64,000 bases of DNA from Terribacillus saccharophilus (GCA_900110015.1 FOCD01000001.1:1353994-1417993); one strand, 5' to 3'. Positions 46,694 to 55,497 are shown, counted from the first letter of the stretch. Numbers and translations are program-made. The notes: generated by a model not told the origin, from the sequence alone.

Positions 46694-47692
46694 TTATTCC
46701 CCGATTCGGACAAGATATCTGCCGCGGGCATGACCTTGTAATAACTTAGGTAATGCTTCCGGCAATTGCTCCAGCGTCAATTCGTCGATAACGAAACGTT
46801 CCAAATCTCCTGGATTGAAAGCAGTTGCCAGCTGCAGCCATACTTTTTCCCGTGTTGGTTTCGGGCAATAAACAGAATCTATACCAAGTAAGTTGATCCC
46901 ACGAAGAATGAATGGGAAGACACTGGTGGGAACTTTACCTCCGGCAGTCAATCCGCTTACTGCAGCAGATCCGTTATACTTGAGCTGGCTAAGGACAGAT
47001 GCAAGCGGCTCGCCGCCGACCGGATCGACTGCTGCTGCCCATCTTTGGCTTGCAATCTGCTTGAGGTTTCCGTCATATACCTCATCGCGCGAAATAATAC
47101 GAGCAGCTCCAAGCTCCTTCAGATATTCGAGTTCCTCTTGTTTGCCAGTACTTGCTTCCACCTCAAAGCCCAGCTTGTACAATATAGCTACCGCAAAACT
47201 TCCGACTCCTCCAGTTGCTCCGGTAACAAGTACTGGACCATTTTCTTTATCCAGACCATTCTCCAACAGACGCTGAACGGAAAGTGCAGCTGTAAACCCT
47301 GCTGTACCGATAATCATTGCTTCTCTCGTCGTCATTCCTTCCGGCACTGGAACGATATAATCAGCTGGTACTCTTGCGTATTCGCTGTATCCCCCATGTC
47401 GTGCAACCCCAATTTCATAGCTCGTAGCAATAACATGATCACCCGGCTGGAAACGTTCATCCTCAGAGGAAACTACCTCTCCAGCTAAATCTATACCTGG
47501 TACGATAGGATAAGACTTCACTACATTGCCATTCGGTATTGTCGCTAGACTATCTTTATAGTTGACTCCGGAATAGTGTACCTTAATCAATACTTCTCCT
47601 TCCGGCAACTGGTCAACGGTCAATTCTTTCACTTGAACAGAGAAATCTTCTCCTTGTTTATCTGCAATCAATGCTTTAAATGTCTCATTCAT
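46694..47692 (-). CDS. yhfP: YhfP-like quinone oxidoreductase (MDR family, AcuI/YhdH type)
   Basis: The 332-residue zinc-free medium-chain reductase aligns well with B. subtilis YhfP: VHYSGVNYKDSLATI, PIVPGIDLAGEV, the nucleotide loop VTGATGGVGSFAVAIL, AAVDPVGGE and GIDSVYCP. Members reduce quinones or acryloyl-CoA with NADPH. The ATG giving MNETFKALIADKQ has GGAGGG seven bases upstream; an earlier ATG is too close. Divergent from the YitT gene. Confidence 0.92.
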   Translation of the reverse strand: MNETFKALIADKQGEDFSVQVKELTVDQLPEGEVLIKVHYSGVNYKDSLATIPNGNVVKSYPIVPGIDLAGEVVSSEDERFQPGDHVIATSYEIGVARHGGYSEYARVPADYIVPVPEGMTTREAMIIGTAGFTAALSVQRLLENGLDKENGPVLVTGATGGVGSFAVAILYKLGFEVEASTGKQEELEYLKELGAARIISRDEVYDGNLKQIASQRWAAAVDPVGGEPLASVLSQLKYNGSAAVSGLTAGGKVPTSVFPFILRGINLLGIDSVYCPKPTREKVWLQLATAFNPGDLERFVIDELTLEQLPEALPKLLQGHARGRYLVRIGE

Positions 47693-47924
47693 CTGCATAC
47701 CCTCCTACTATCTACATATTAATCTTTTTCATAATCAGACACAATTTATGCGCATTTTGCTGAAGAAATCATTTTCTGTATGTTATTACCCTTTCTGCAG
47801 CATTTACAAAACAGGAAGATAATCTTTCAAAATCTTGTCAAGTAATATGGCAAGCTATATTGCAGTGTGATATAATCTCGTGGTCTATCAGAGAAGAAAC
47901 AATATATTAAAAGGAGGTTATCAG

Positions 47925-48773
47925 ATGAAACAGATAAAGCAGCACTTCCTCAAAGACCTGGTATTCCTCATGGCTGGATCCTTTCTATTTGCCCTGGCAG
48001 TGAATATATTCGCCATCCCTAGTGAATTGGGTGAAGGCGGCGTAACAGGTGTTACTATTATCTTATTTTATGCTCTTGGCTGGGCTCCGAGTATTATGAA
48101 CTTAATATTGAATGGTCTTCTGATTGTTATAGGATACCGATTCCTAGATAAGCAGACCGTTTTTTATACAATCATTGTCGTCATACTGAACTCTTTCTTC
48201 CTTCATTTAACGGAGAGCTGGGAAATAGCGTCAGATCAAATACTTGTAAATGCAGTCTTTGGCGGTTTATTTGCCGGTGTTGGTATCGGACTTGTACTTA
48301 AAGTAGGAGGTACGACAGCAGGTACTGCCATCCTTGCCCGGCTTGCGAATAAGTATCTCGATTGGAACACAAGCTTCGCCTTATTGTTCTTTGACTTGAT
48401 TGTTGTAGCAGCTTCATGGTTCATCATCGGCACAGAAAAGCTTTTAATTACTGTGATTATGCTATATATCGCAACGAAGGTGATGGAATTTGTTATTGAA
48501 GGATTAAATCCGAAAAAAGCAGTATTCATTATCTCCAATCAAAAGGATACGATCGCCAAAACAATTTCCACAAAGCTCGACAGAGGCGTTACCCTGCTGG
48601 AAGGACGCGGATACTATACACAGAACCAGAAGGAAATTCTGTATGTAGTGATCAGTAAGCAGGAATTGCTTCCATTGAAAAAAATTGTTCGTTCTATCGA
48701 TACAAAAGCTTTCATCACGTTATATGATGTGCGCGATGTATTTGGTGAAGGATTCATGGATATTACAAAATAA
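47925..48773 (+). CDS. YitT family membrane protein
   Basis: The 282-residue protein has about five or six hydrophobic segments (FALAVNIFAIPSELGEGGVTG, FGGLFAGVGIGLVLKVGGTTAG) and a C-terminal DUF2179 domain (GRGYYTQNQKEILYVVISKQ), the usual layout for YitT/YvjA-type proteins. Function is unknown for the family. The chosen ATG has GGAGG eight bases upstream; a longer frame starts without one. A TATAAT (about 47872) with TGGCAA 17 bases before may be its promoter. Confidence 0.9.
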   Translation: MKQIKQHFLKDLVFLMAGSFLFALAVNIFAIPSELGEGGVTGVTIILFYALGWAPSIMNLILNGLLIVIGYRFLDKQTVFYTIIVVILNSFFLHLTESWEIASDQILVNAVFGGLFAGVGIGLVLKVGGTTAGTAILARLANKYLDWNTSFALLFFDLIVVAASWFIIGTEKLLITVIMLYIATKVMEFVIEGLNPKKAVFIISNQKDTIAKTISTKLDRGVTLLEGRGYYTQNQKEILYVVISKQELLPLKKIVRSIDTKAFITLYDVRDVFGEGFMDITK

Positions 48774-48809
48774 GAGAAAAGCGTGCTAATTTAGTACGCT
48801 TTTCTCTTA
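48772..48809 (+). terminator. Terminator of the YitT gene
   Basis: AAGAGAAAAGCGT pairs with ACGCTTTTCTCTT, ending in T/A-rich sequence. Confidence 0.88.
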
Positions 48810-48839
48810 TATATTTGCGTATATTCACATGTTAAAATC

Positions 48840-48870
48840 ATATTGAAATTTTTAGATTGCATTTCAATAT
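48840..48870. promoter_or_regulatory. Perfect inverted repeat upstream of the V4R-STAS gene
   Basis: ATATTGAAAT and ATTTCAATAT, ten-base arms 11 bases apart, lie about 160 bases before the start. It may be a repressor operator or a hairpin. The rest of 48871-49027 shows TATAAT boxes but no clear promoter pair. Confidence 0.4.
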
Positions 48871-49027
48871 CTATTAGTATTATGTGCTATGGTTGGTATA
48901 ATGAAACAGTTTAGAGAAATGATAGTATAAGACTTACTGCGCGACCGCAAAGAACTGGCATTGTATGTGAATAAAATTTATAATGTTACTTGGATGATAA
49001 AACGCACGAAAAAGGGGTACGGAAGCA

Positions 49028-50038
49028 TTGGACAAGATAGAAATTGGCGGCCTCCAGTTTGCTTGGGAACTGGATAAAGGCAGATTCATATACGAAGATC
49101 AGGATTCAGTACTTTTTTGGATTTCCAGTGCTATGCGTGAATTTTTTGACACGATAGAGGAGATCTCAGGGGAAGAGGTTTCCAACCTTGTTTTTGAAAC
49201 AACAGGATATCGGCAAGGTTTGGTTGTCGGAGAATATTTCCAAAACAAACCTAATGTTGGTAGTCATGAAGCTGCGGAACTGATTACGAATACGTATGCT
49301 TCTGCTGGTTGGGGAAGGACTACCATCAAGAATCTTGATCCCGAAAAACGAACACTTACAGCAGAACTAGTTGACAGTTGGGAACATAAAATAAATATCG
49401 CTCAAGGAAAAACTGAGGGAGGTTGCTTCCTGCCTGCCCATTATGCGGGTATATTCACTGGCTTGTTCGGAACGAATATTTGGTACAAGGTAGAACACTA
49501 TCAATTGGAAGGCTATGAGAGCACTGTTATCCATTACTTCCCTTCAGAAGTTACGGTTTCTGAGAATATCCATCAGTTAGCCCGAAAAAAAGAATCACAG
49601 CAAATACTTCAGCTGGAAGCGACAGTTGAGGATAAGACCCGGGAATTGAAAAAACTGGTGCGTGATCTATCCTCCCCGATTATCCCTGTACTTGACCATG
49701 TCGTTGTCGTTCCTTTAATCGGTAAATATGATGAAGAACGATCCGAGGAGCTGTTATTCAAGACACTAGAAAATTTACCAGCATATAAAGCAAGATACCT
49801 GCTGCTTGATCTGACAGGACTGGATAAAGACGTTAGCCAATATACGGCGAACCTTATCAGCAAGGTTGGATCAGCTTCATCCTTGATTGGTACGCAGACA
49901 TTACTAGTCGGAATCTCACCAGAGCTCGGTTTGCAGATCACAAACTCCGGCATTTCGCTTGCCACATTCGACTGTTTTCAAACATTACAGCACGGAATCC
50001 ATTATGCGCTCGGGCAAATGGGTAAACAAATCATCTAA
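49028..50038 (+). CDS. V4R-STAS protein, RsbR-like sensor
   Basis: The 336-residue protein has an N-terminal sensory part of about 180 residues whose second half fits the V4R (4-vinyl reductase) domain (EGGCFLPAHYAGIFTGLFG, then EHYQLEGYEST), a coiled segment (QQILQLEATVEDKTRELKKL) and a C-terminal STAS domain (LLLDLTGLDKDVSQYTANL, LLVGISPELGLQI). V4R domains bind small molecules and often metal; here Cys positions are reduced. Ser aligns with RsbRA Thr171. The TTG start with GGGG and GGAAG upstream is the best choice. It is likely a second stressosome-type sensor beside the GAF-STAS gene. Confidence 0.75.
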   Translation: MDKIEIGGLQFAWELDKGRFIYEDQDSVLFWISSAMREFFDTIEEISGEEVSNLVFETTGYRQGLVVGEYFQNKPNVGSHEAAELITNTYASAGWGRTTIKNLDPEKRTLTAELVDSWEHKINIAQGKTEGGCFLPAHYAGIFTGLFGTNIWYKVEHYQLEGYESTVIHYFPSEVTVSENIHQLARKKESQQILQLEATVEDKTRELKKLVRDLSSPIIPVLDHVVVVPLIGKYDEERSEELLFKTLENLPAYKARYLLLDLTGLDKDVSQYTANLISKVGSASSLIGTQTLLVGISPELGLQITNSGISLATFDCFQTLQHGIHYALGQMGKQII

Positions 50039-50046
50039 AATTAACG

Positions 50047-50075
50047 AACCTCTCCTTCAGTAGGAGAGGTTTTTT
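50047..50075 (+). terminator. Terminator of the V4R-STAS gene
   Basis: AACCTCTCCT pairs with AGGAGAGGTT and is followed by TTTT. The stop codon of the convergent acetyltransferase pseudogene lies inside it. Confidence 0.9.
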
Positions 50076-50535
50076 ACATCTAGCACCATACGAATAAAAG
50101 GATACACCGAACCATTTGTCTGCTGATCGAAACGTTCAGTAAGTCGAAAACCAATTCGTTCGTACAATGTAATGGCTCGTTTATTGAAAGTAGCTACAGC
50201 AAGAGAAATATTTTCTGGGTGATATGTTTTTATGATGTAATCAACTAGAAAAGTTACGAACTCTTGCCCGAAACCTCTCCCTGTCAGATCAGGACGCATG
50301 CCAAACCTATTTCTACTTCACCATTTTCTGTTTGGATACTGCAAAAGCCAACCACATCTTCCATCTGTGATACCGTAAAAACATTTCCTTCTCTTGCTTT
50401 GGGATCAAGGAATTCAGCCAAGTCTTCTTTATCTTGATCCATATCATAGAAAGCATAGAGGCCTTCATATCTCCACGTGTTCGCAATCAATTCAGCTTGC
50501 GACTGCGTCATAGGCCCAATCTGATACATTGTCAT
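50057..50535 (-). pseudogene. Frameshifted GNAT acetyltransferase
   Basis: Two overlapping frames make up one GNAT protein: the first begins MTMYQIGPMTQSQAELIANT and ends in GEVEIGLACVLI, the second continues MRPDLTGRGFGQEFVTF and YERIGFRLTERFD. The break is at TTGGCATGCG near 50297; one extra G (TTGGGCATG) would restore GLGMRPDLTGRG, the usual acetyl-CoA loop. So a single base is missing relative to an intact gene. It may be a real pseudogene or a sequencing error in a G run. The start overlaps the upstream small gene as ATGA. Confidence 0.8.
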
Positions 50536-50693
50536 TCTCGCTGCCTCCGATCTGCTTGCCATTCATCCATATAAGCATGTTGCTGTCTCTTGTTATATGC
50601 TCTGAAACCTAAATAGGTACCGATGATAAGACCTATCACAATTAACAGAATAAGCGCAATGATAGCAACGGTGTAAAAAGATAATGCTGTCAT
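50532..50693 (-). CDS. 53-residue predicted membrane protein
   Basis: Starting at the ATG at 50693 (GAGGGAG ten bases upstream), the peptide MTALSFYTVAIIALILLIVI continues with IGLIIGTYLG and a polar tail rich in Gln, Arg and Asp. One long helix near the N-terminus suggests a membrane anchor with a cytoplasmic tail. It overlaps the following acetyltransferase frame by four bases. I do not recognise it. A longer frame reading back to 50864 has no ribosome site. Confidence 0.55.
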   Translation of the reverse strand: MTALSFYTVAIIALILLIVIGLIIGTYLGFRAYNKRQQHAYMDEWQADRRQRE

Positions 50694-50862
50694 GAGATTG
50701 TGACTCCCTCTGTTGTAATTTATTCTATTATAAATAGAAAACATATGGAAAACCAATACAAATATAGCTAATTGTGGTTTAGTGTAGCTAACCGTGAAGG
50801 ATAGCTGTACACCAATTATAGAATTGTATTTAATTAAGGTCCCTCGAAGAATATGTACACAC

Positions 50863-50897
50863 AAAACCGGCTATGAACTATAGTTCATAGCCGGTTA
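50863..50897 (-). terminator. Terminator of the 95-residue gene
   Basis: AACCGGCTATGAACTA pairs perfectly with TAGTTCATAGCCGGTT and is followed by TTG/TGT on the minus strand. Confidence 0.8.
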
Positions 50898-50906
50898 CAC
50901 TTCTTA

Positions 50907-51194
50907 TCATTTATTCACTTTTGCTTCGGCCGCTTTAATTTCTTCTTCGGTCGGTGTGATTGTATTAGCCACCCATTCTTCTCGATATGCGTGGTCTAGA
51001 GCACTCAAGCCTTTCTCAGCATCATCTGTTTTTGCATCAGGACTTGGAAGCTTGTCCTCCCGCTCTTTATCCTGCAAATTTGATCCTGTCACATTTGGAT
51101 CTTCCTTCTTGCGTTTCAAATAAGAAAAGGTACCTGCTGCTGCGGCTACTGCGACTGTTCCTCCTGCGATCCATCCAATATTCGTTTTCTTCAT
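50907..51194 (-). CDS. Hypothetical protein with one N-terminal helix
   Basis: The 95-residue protein begins MKKTNIGWIAGGTVAVAAAA, a single signal-like or anchor helix, followed by a basic patch (KRKKED) and an acidic, probably disordered tail. GGAGGGAA lies upstream of the chosen ATG. It stands alone before a strong terminator. Function unknown; a surface or membrane-tethered role is a guess. Confidence 0.65.
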   Translation of the reverse strand: MKKTNIGWIAGGTVAVAAAAGTFSYLKRKKEDPNVTGSNLQDKEREDKLPSPDAKTDDAEKGLSALDHAYREEWVANTITPTEEEIKAAEAKVNK

Positions 51195-51278
51195 CTTGTT
51201 ACTTCCCTCCACTCATTTGTGATGACTCAGTAACGCTCTAATTACATATTCCTTGTTTGCGCTTTCTTCAAACTATTA

Positions 51279-51863
51279 TTAAGCTTCTTGTTTCAGCTCG
51301 AACTCTACAAGGTTTTCTCCAAGGACACTTAGTGTGATATGGTTGTCACTCATGTTAATATAGCCATATTTAGAGCTAGAAGTATCTGTAATACTTTGTC
51401 TTAGATTGCCTGGTACCTTCCGCTCGCCATTTTTATAGCATGTGTAGATATGATCAATTGTCACATCCGGTATATGCAGGACATTCTTCAAATAGTAGAC
51501 TGCCACTGTATTGAACTTGATATTGGAATTTACTTCATATCGTTCTAGGTAATCACGGAATGGTTCCACACCGCTTTTACCTAGTAAGTCAAGGTCTTTC
51601 ACCATGCTATAGGAGTCCTTATTCCGGCGAATCGGACGCTTTTTGATTGATTGGACTCGATTGGAGTCGACAACCGAAATATGCTGTACTGTTTCTGTTT
51701 CTGGCTCCTCTGTTGCTGCTGCCTCATAGCCATAACCCTGCTCACCAAGATAGCTTTTTACCATAATGTCGAAAACCTTACCTTGCAGGTTTTCCGGAAA
51801 CTTCTGTATCACTGTCGAAATACGTTCCATTTCTGCTACTAATGCCTCGTACAACGTCGTCAT
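51279..51863 (-). CDS. Uncharacterised protein with a predicted winged-helix-like C-terminal domain
   Basis: The 194-residue protein has an N-terminal helical part, a basic linker (RPIRRNKDS) at about 75, and a C-terminal segment (FNTVAVYYLKNVLHIPDVTI, KVPGNLRQSITDTSSSKYGY) that resembles a recurrent, unnamed winged-helix-like module seen in proteins of many phyla. GGGAGGGGAA precedes the ATG. No operon partner; terminator not obvious. Function unknown. Confidence 0.6.
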   Translation of the reverse strand: MTTLYEALVAEMERISTVIQKFPENLQGKVFDIMVKSYLGEQGYGYEAAATEEPETETVQHISVVDSNRVQSIKKRPIRRNKDSYSMVKDLDLLGKSGVEPFRDYLERYEVNSNIKFNTVAVYYLKNVLHIPDVTIDHIYTCYKNGERKVPGNLRQSITDTSSSKYGYINMSDNHITLSVLGENLVEFELKQEA

Positions 51864-52020
51864 AATTCCCCTCCCATAGCTTTTTCTATTTGTTTCTCGA
51901 TTGTTTATGCTATTTCCTGCAAAAATTTCAATTTTTCTATATTGAAAGATTCCCTATGTTACCATTCCACTATCCTTATCTTTTCACACCTTCTTTAGAT
52001 TAAGGGTTTTCTATGTAGAA

Positions 52021-52044
52021 AGAAGAGCAGATTACTGCTCTTCT
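52021..52044 (-). terminator. Terminator of the PTS IIC gene
   Basis: AGAAGAGCAG pairs with CTGCTCTTCT around TAAT, then TTCT on the minus strand. The hairpin includes the stop codon and last codons. Confidence 0.7.
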
Positions 52045-53345
52045 CCTCCTGCTTTTTCTTCGGCTGCTTTTTGTTTATCCCATAGCCTGAAAAATGGATA
52101 ATAAATCAGGAACGATAAGGCAAGAATGACAATCTGCAAAATTGCCCCAGATATGCTTCCTGTAATCAAATAACCTTGCAAAATCGGCGGCATTGTCCAT
52201 GGAGGCACAATTCCAATTGGCTTTGCAACTATTCCCCAGTCCATAGCAAGATACGTAATCAGCACCGAGACAAGCGGTGTGAAAATAAAGGGTACGATCA
52301 GGAGTGGATTCATGACAATAGGCATCCCGAATAGTACTGGTTCATTGATATTGAATATACCTGGCCCGATACTCAGCCTTCCAAGCTGCTTCATCTGCTG
52401 ACTTTTCGCAAATAACAGCATTGCTAACACTAGACCAAGCGTCGTTCCGGAACCTCCGATAAAGACGATATCATTGATTTCATTTGTTACGATATGCTGC
52501 ACTGGTTCGCCAAGCTCAAAGGATTTAGCGTTCTCTGCTGTTAATGTCAGCCAAATCGGTCCTGTTACAGCGCCGACTATTGTCGCTCCATGCAAACCTG
52601 TGCTCCAGAGCAATGTAATTAACAGGAAGATAATCATTGTACCTGCAAGACTTGTTCCGATGGATGTGAGCGGTTTTTGCAGCAACACAGTTATGACGTT
52701 GTGGATACTACCGAAGGAACCTACGTTTTCCACCAGTAGTCGGATGACCCAGATAGCAATGATTGCAAAAAATCCTGGTATCAAGGCTGTAAAAGAACGA
52801 GCGACCGCCGGCGGTACACCGTCTGGCAGCTTGATGACTAAATTACGCTGTACGATAAATCTGTATATTTCTGTACACAGAAGCGCAATTAGCATCCCCA
52901 CAAAAAGCCCCTTGCTTGTGAACATCGCTGTTTGATAAGCTGTCTCGGTAATATCAACGCCTTCAGGTGTCTTGCCGATGATATACGTTACATATGGTGT
53001 GCCGACGAAATATGCTGATAAAGATACAGCTCCAGCAGCAAGTGGATCCACTTTATATGACTCAGCCAAACGATAGCCGATACCAAATACAGCAATCAAG
53101 GTCATCAATTCAAACGTGCCGCGATATGGGTACAATAAACTCTCCTTGAGCTGCGGCCGTTCAGCAAGGAAATCCATATACGGCTGAATCGGGAAATTGG
53201 CTAGAATTAAAAAGAAAGAACCGATGATGATAAGCGGCATTGATAAAATAAGTCCATCACGGAGTGCATTTAAATGTCGCTGCTGCGCTACCTTCGCAGC
53301 GACAGGCATTACCTTATCCTCCAGGAACTGATTCACTTTACTCAT
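52032..53345 (-). CDS. PTS EIIC, lactose/cellobiose type
   Basis: The 437-residue membrane component has about ten helices and the CelB/LicC-type signatures: RDGLILSMPLIIIGSFFLI at about 30, GLHGATIVGAVTGPIW, FIGGSGTTLGLVLAML and NINEPVLFGMPIVMNPLLIV. It would import a beta-glucoside or disaccharide with EIIA and EIIB partners, but neither gene is next to it, so it must borrow them from another locus. A perfect cre site lies upstream. AGGAGG precedes the start. The substrate is open. Confidence 0.92.
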   Translation of the reverse strand: MSKVNQFLEDKVMPVAAKVAQQRHLNALRDGLILSMPLIIIGSFFLILANFPIQPYMDFLAERPQLKESLLYPYRGTFELMTLIAVFGIGYRLAESYKVDPLAAGAVSLSAYFVGTPYVTYIIGKTPEGVDITETAYQTAMFTSKGLFVGMLIALLCTEIYRFIVQRNLVIKLPDGVPPAVARSFTALIPGFFAIIAIWVIRLLVENVGSFGSIHNVITVLLQKPLTSIGTSLAGTMIIFLLITLLWSTGLHGATIVGAVTGPIWLTLTAENAKSFELGEPVQHIVTNEINDIVFIGGSGTTLGLVLAMLLFAKSQQMKQLGRLSIGPGIFNINEPVLFGMPIVMNPLLIVPFIFTPLVSVLITYLAMDWGIVAKPIGIVPPWTMPPILQGYLITGSISGAILQIVILALSFLIYYPFFRLWDKQKAAEEKAGGEEQ

Positions 53346-53378
53346 GACTGTACCTCCTCAGCAGATTTACAGCAGTTT

Positions 53379-53394
53379 ATGTAAACGCTTTCAA
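53379..53394 (-). promoter_or_regulatory. cre site of the PTS IIC gene
   Basis: ATGTAAACGCTTTCAA fits every fixed position of the CcpA operator. It lies 35 bases upstream of the start, so CcpA would repress. Confidence 0.75.
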
Positions 53395-53442
53395 TTTGAT
53401 GAGCCCAAAAAATAAATTAATATGTATGAGCTTATTTGTTGC

Positions 53443-53475
53443 TATAATATTGTAATTGTATACAATTAAATTGTG
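53443..53475. promoter_or_regulatory. ohrR promoter -10 and OhrR operator
   Basis: TATAAT (53443-53448) is followed by the palindrome AATTGTATACAATT (53454-53467) and by TACAATTAAATTGTG (53461-53475). OhrR of B. subtilis binds TACAATT/AATTGTA dyads, so this is the autoregulatory operator of ohrR-ohr. Confidence 0.7.
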
Positions 53476-53486
53476 CACAACTTAAA

Positions 53487-53948
53487 GTGAAAGGGGATGG
53501 CCATTCCTTGTCTATCGAGACGCTGCCATTAGATAAGCAGCTATGTTTTGCTTTGTATGCTTCCTCAAAGGAAATTGCAAAAGCTTATCGTGATAAACTT
53601 GCTCCTCATGGGATAACTTATCCGCAGTACCTCATACTGTCAGCTCTCTGGGATCAAGATCATCGTACAGTCTCTGAGATTGGAGCCGAGCTGCAGCTCG
53701 ACTCTGGAACACTGACACCTATGATAAAACGGTTAGAAGAAGCCGGATGGGTACTTAGAATACGTCAAAAGCCAGATGAACGTCGAGTATATGTAGATCT
53801 TACAGAAAAAGGAAAAACATTAAAAGATGACGCAGCCTGTGCCGTTGCAGAGATTTGGAGCGATCTTAACCTAAATGAGGATACGTACCATGTCCTACTG
53901 AATCAACTGCATAGCATTACCGCCAAATTACAAAAAGGAGACGATTGA
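53487..53948 (+). CDS. ohrR: OhrR, MarR family organic peroxide sensor
   Basis: The 153-residue repressor has the OhrR N-terminal motif DKQLCFALYASSKEI, with the reactive Cys that is oxidised by organic hydroperoxides, and the MarR winged helix (LQLDSGTLTPMIKRLEEAGW, RKPDERRVYV-like wing). There is no second conserved Cys, so it is likely a one-Cys sensor as in B. subtilis. The start may be this GTG or the TTG at 53508, which has GGGGATG about ten bases upstream. It is followed after three bases by ohr. Confidence 0.93.
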   Translation: MKGDGHSLSIETLPLDKQLCFALYASSKEIAKAYRDKLAPHGITYPQYLILSALWDQDHRTVSEIGAELQLDSGTLTPMIKRLEEAGWVLRIRQKPDERRVYVDLTEKGKTLKDDAACAVAEIWSDLNLNEDTYHVLLNQLHSITAKLQKGDD

Positions 53949-53951
53949 GAT

Positions 53952-54371
53952 ATGAAACCTTTATACACAACTGCAGTTACTGCTGTTGGAGGACGCGATG
54001 GTCATGTTGCATCCGAAGACGGCGTATTGAAACTTGATGTACGTACACCTAAGGAGCTTGGAGGTGCTGGCGAAGCCGGTACTAATCCAGAGCAGCTTTT
54101 TGCTGCAGGGTATGCAGCATGTTTTGAAAGTGCACTAGGTCTTGTTGCAAGACAAAAACGTGTAAAACCAGAGCATACTGAAATAACCGCTCATGTAGCG
54201 ATCGGCAAAGAATCAGATGGTGGATTTGGCCTTGAAGTAGAGCTTGTCATTACGCTTAAAGGTGTTTCAAGAGAACAAGCTGAAGAGCTGGTTCAGCTGG
54301 CACATCAAACTTGCCCTTATTCCAGAGCAACACGCGGCAACATTGATGTACAACTAACTATCGCATCCTAA
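53952..54371 (+). CDS. ohr: Ohr, organic hydroperoxide resistance protein (OsmC family)
   Basis: The 139-residue thiol peroxidase reduces organic and lipid hydroperoxides with a Cys pair: AACFESALGLVARQ (peroxidatic Cys near 57) and HQTCPYSRATRGN (resolving Cys near 121). The N-terminal LYTTAVTAVGGRDGHV is typical of Ohr. AAAGGAG precedes the ATG. It is co-transcribed with its repressor, and repeat copy 2 begins right after its stop codon. Confidence 0.96.
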   Translation: MKPLYTTAVTAVGGRDGHVASEDGVLKLDVRTPKELGGAGEAGTNPEQLFAAGYAACFESALGLVARQKRVKPEHTEITAHVAIGKESDGGFGLEVELVITLKGVSREQAEELVQLAHQTCPYSRATRGNIDVQLTIAS

Positions 54372-54667
54372 AAAAAAGAGGCTGGGATATAACTAAAAAC
54401 TCAGTTCTTAAAGCCGAATATTATTCTTGAACGCCGCTTCGGCAGAACACTCCGCTTTCCACGGGCACGGCCTCAGCCTCCTCGTGGAAAGTTCACCACT
54501 GCGGGGTCTTCAGCTCGCGCTGTTCCCGAAGGAGTCTCCGTGTTCCGCCTATGCTAGTATAGTGTACGAATTAAAAACCCGAACTTATGCAAACCTTCGT
54601 ATGAAGATTTGTAATATAGTTCGGGTTTTCATCTAGCTAAAACACTTTTGTCCCAGCCTTTTTCTTT
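54372..54667 (-). repeat. Dispersed structured intergenic repeat, copy 2 (inverted)
   Basis: About 295 bases between the convergent ohr and alarmone synthetase genes, in the opposite orientation to copies 1 and 3. Plus-strand ends are GAGGCTGGGATATAAC and TTTTGTCCCAGCC. Read on the minus strand it has GGCTGGGACAAAAGTG, a hairpin CCCGAACT...AGTTCGGG, and the GC-rich core. Compared with copy 3 the stem has compensatory changes (GAAC/GTTC for GAGC/GCTC). It lacks some of the middle part of copy 3. 54668-54726 is AT-rich and shows nothing. Confidence 0.88.
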
Positions 54668-54726
54668 CATATATTACAGAACTTTAAGTGTATAGTGTCC
54701 TTACAAGCTAAAATTGTAAATACAGT

Positions 54727-55497
54727 CTATTGCTCATTTAATCTCTTCGGCTTGTCTATTAGCTGCTGAATTATTCCCTGCATGATCTTGTCTCGGGTTG
54801 CAGTCAAGCTGCTTAAGTCGAGGACTTCATCTAATTGCTCGTTTAGGCTCTCATTCTTAAGCTCTTTTACTTCATTATGGATCTTCTCCATCTTATCATC
54901 CAGTGCTGACGCAGAATCAGCAGCTGCTTTTAATTCGCTTGCCAGTCGATTAGGTATGTCTTTCTCGTATTTATAGTAAATTTTGTGTTCCAGACTCGCC
55001 CAAAAATCCATAGCGATTGTTCTTATTTGAATCTCCACACACACGCTCTCTTCCCTATCTGACAAAAATACGGGTACTTTCACGATGAGATGCAAACTTT
55101 GGTAGCCATTTGGCTTCGGGTTTTTAATGTAATCTTTTCGTTCGATAACCTCGATGTCCTTCTGTTTTTCGATCATATCGCAGAGTGCATAGATATCTGA
55201 TTTAAATGAACAAGTGATTCTGATTCCAGCAATATCTTTAATGTTTTCCTTTATTGCATCTAATGAAAAATCTATATTCTTTTTAAATATCTTCTTTAAA
55301 ATACTTTCAGGAGATTTCAATCGGGAATTGCAGTGTTCTATCGGATTGTACTCATGAATAATAGAAAATTCTTCTTTTAAAATATTGATTTTCGTATTCA
55401 CTTCATCCAGAGCGAATTTGTATACGGCGGTAAATCTTGTGAGTTCTGTTTTCAGTTCTTTAAGCTGCGATAAATTTTCATGTGTCAGTGACTGCAT
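54727..55497 (-). CDS. Small alarmone synthetase (RelA/SpoT domain)
   Basis: The 256-residue protein has a single synthetase domain: DIAGIRITCSF near 93, KDYIKNPKPNGYQSLHLIVK near 125, and VEIQIRTIAMDFWASLEHKI near 160, followed by a coiled C-terminus. It makes (p)ppGpp from ATP and GDP/GTP without a hydrolase domain, and resembles B. subtilis YwaC/RelP more than YjbM. The ATG giving MQSLTHENLSQLKEL has AAAGGA eight bases upstream; the longer frame has none. YwaC-type enzymes respond to cell-wall stress; no regulator is visible here. Confidence 0.9.
   Translation of the reverse strand: MQSLTHENLSQLKELKTELTRFTAVYKFALDEVNTKINILKEEFSIIHEYNPIEHCNSRLKSPESILKKIFKKNIDFSLDAIKENIKDIAGIRITCSFKSDIYALCDMIEKQKDIEVIERKDYIKNPKPNGYQSLHLIVKVPVFLSDREESVCVEIQIRTIAMDFWASLEHKIYYKYEKDIPNRLASELKAAADSASALDDKMEKIHNEVKELKNESLNEQLDEVLDLSSLTATRDKIMQGIIQQLIDKPKRLNEQ

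Noticed and set aside
54427-54636. 69-codon frame after ohr
   Set aside because: Inside repeat copy 2, without a ribosome site.
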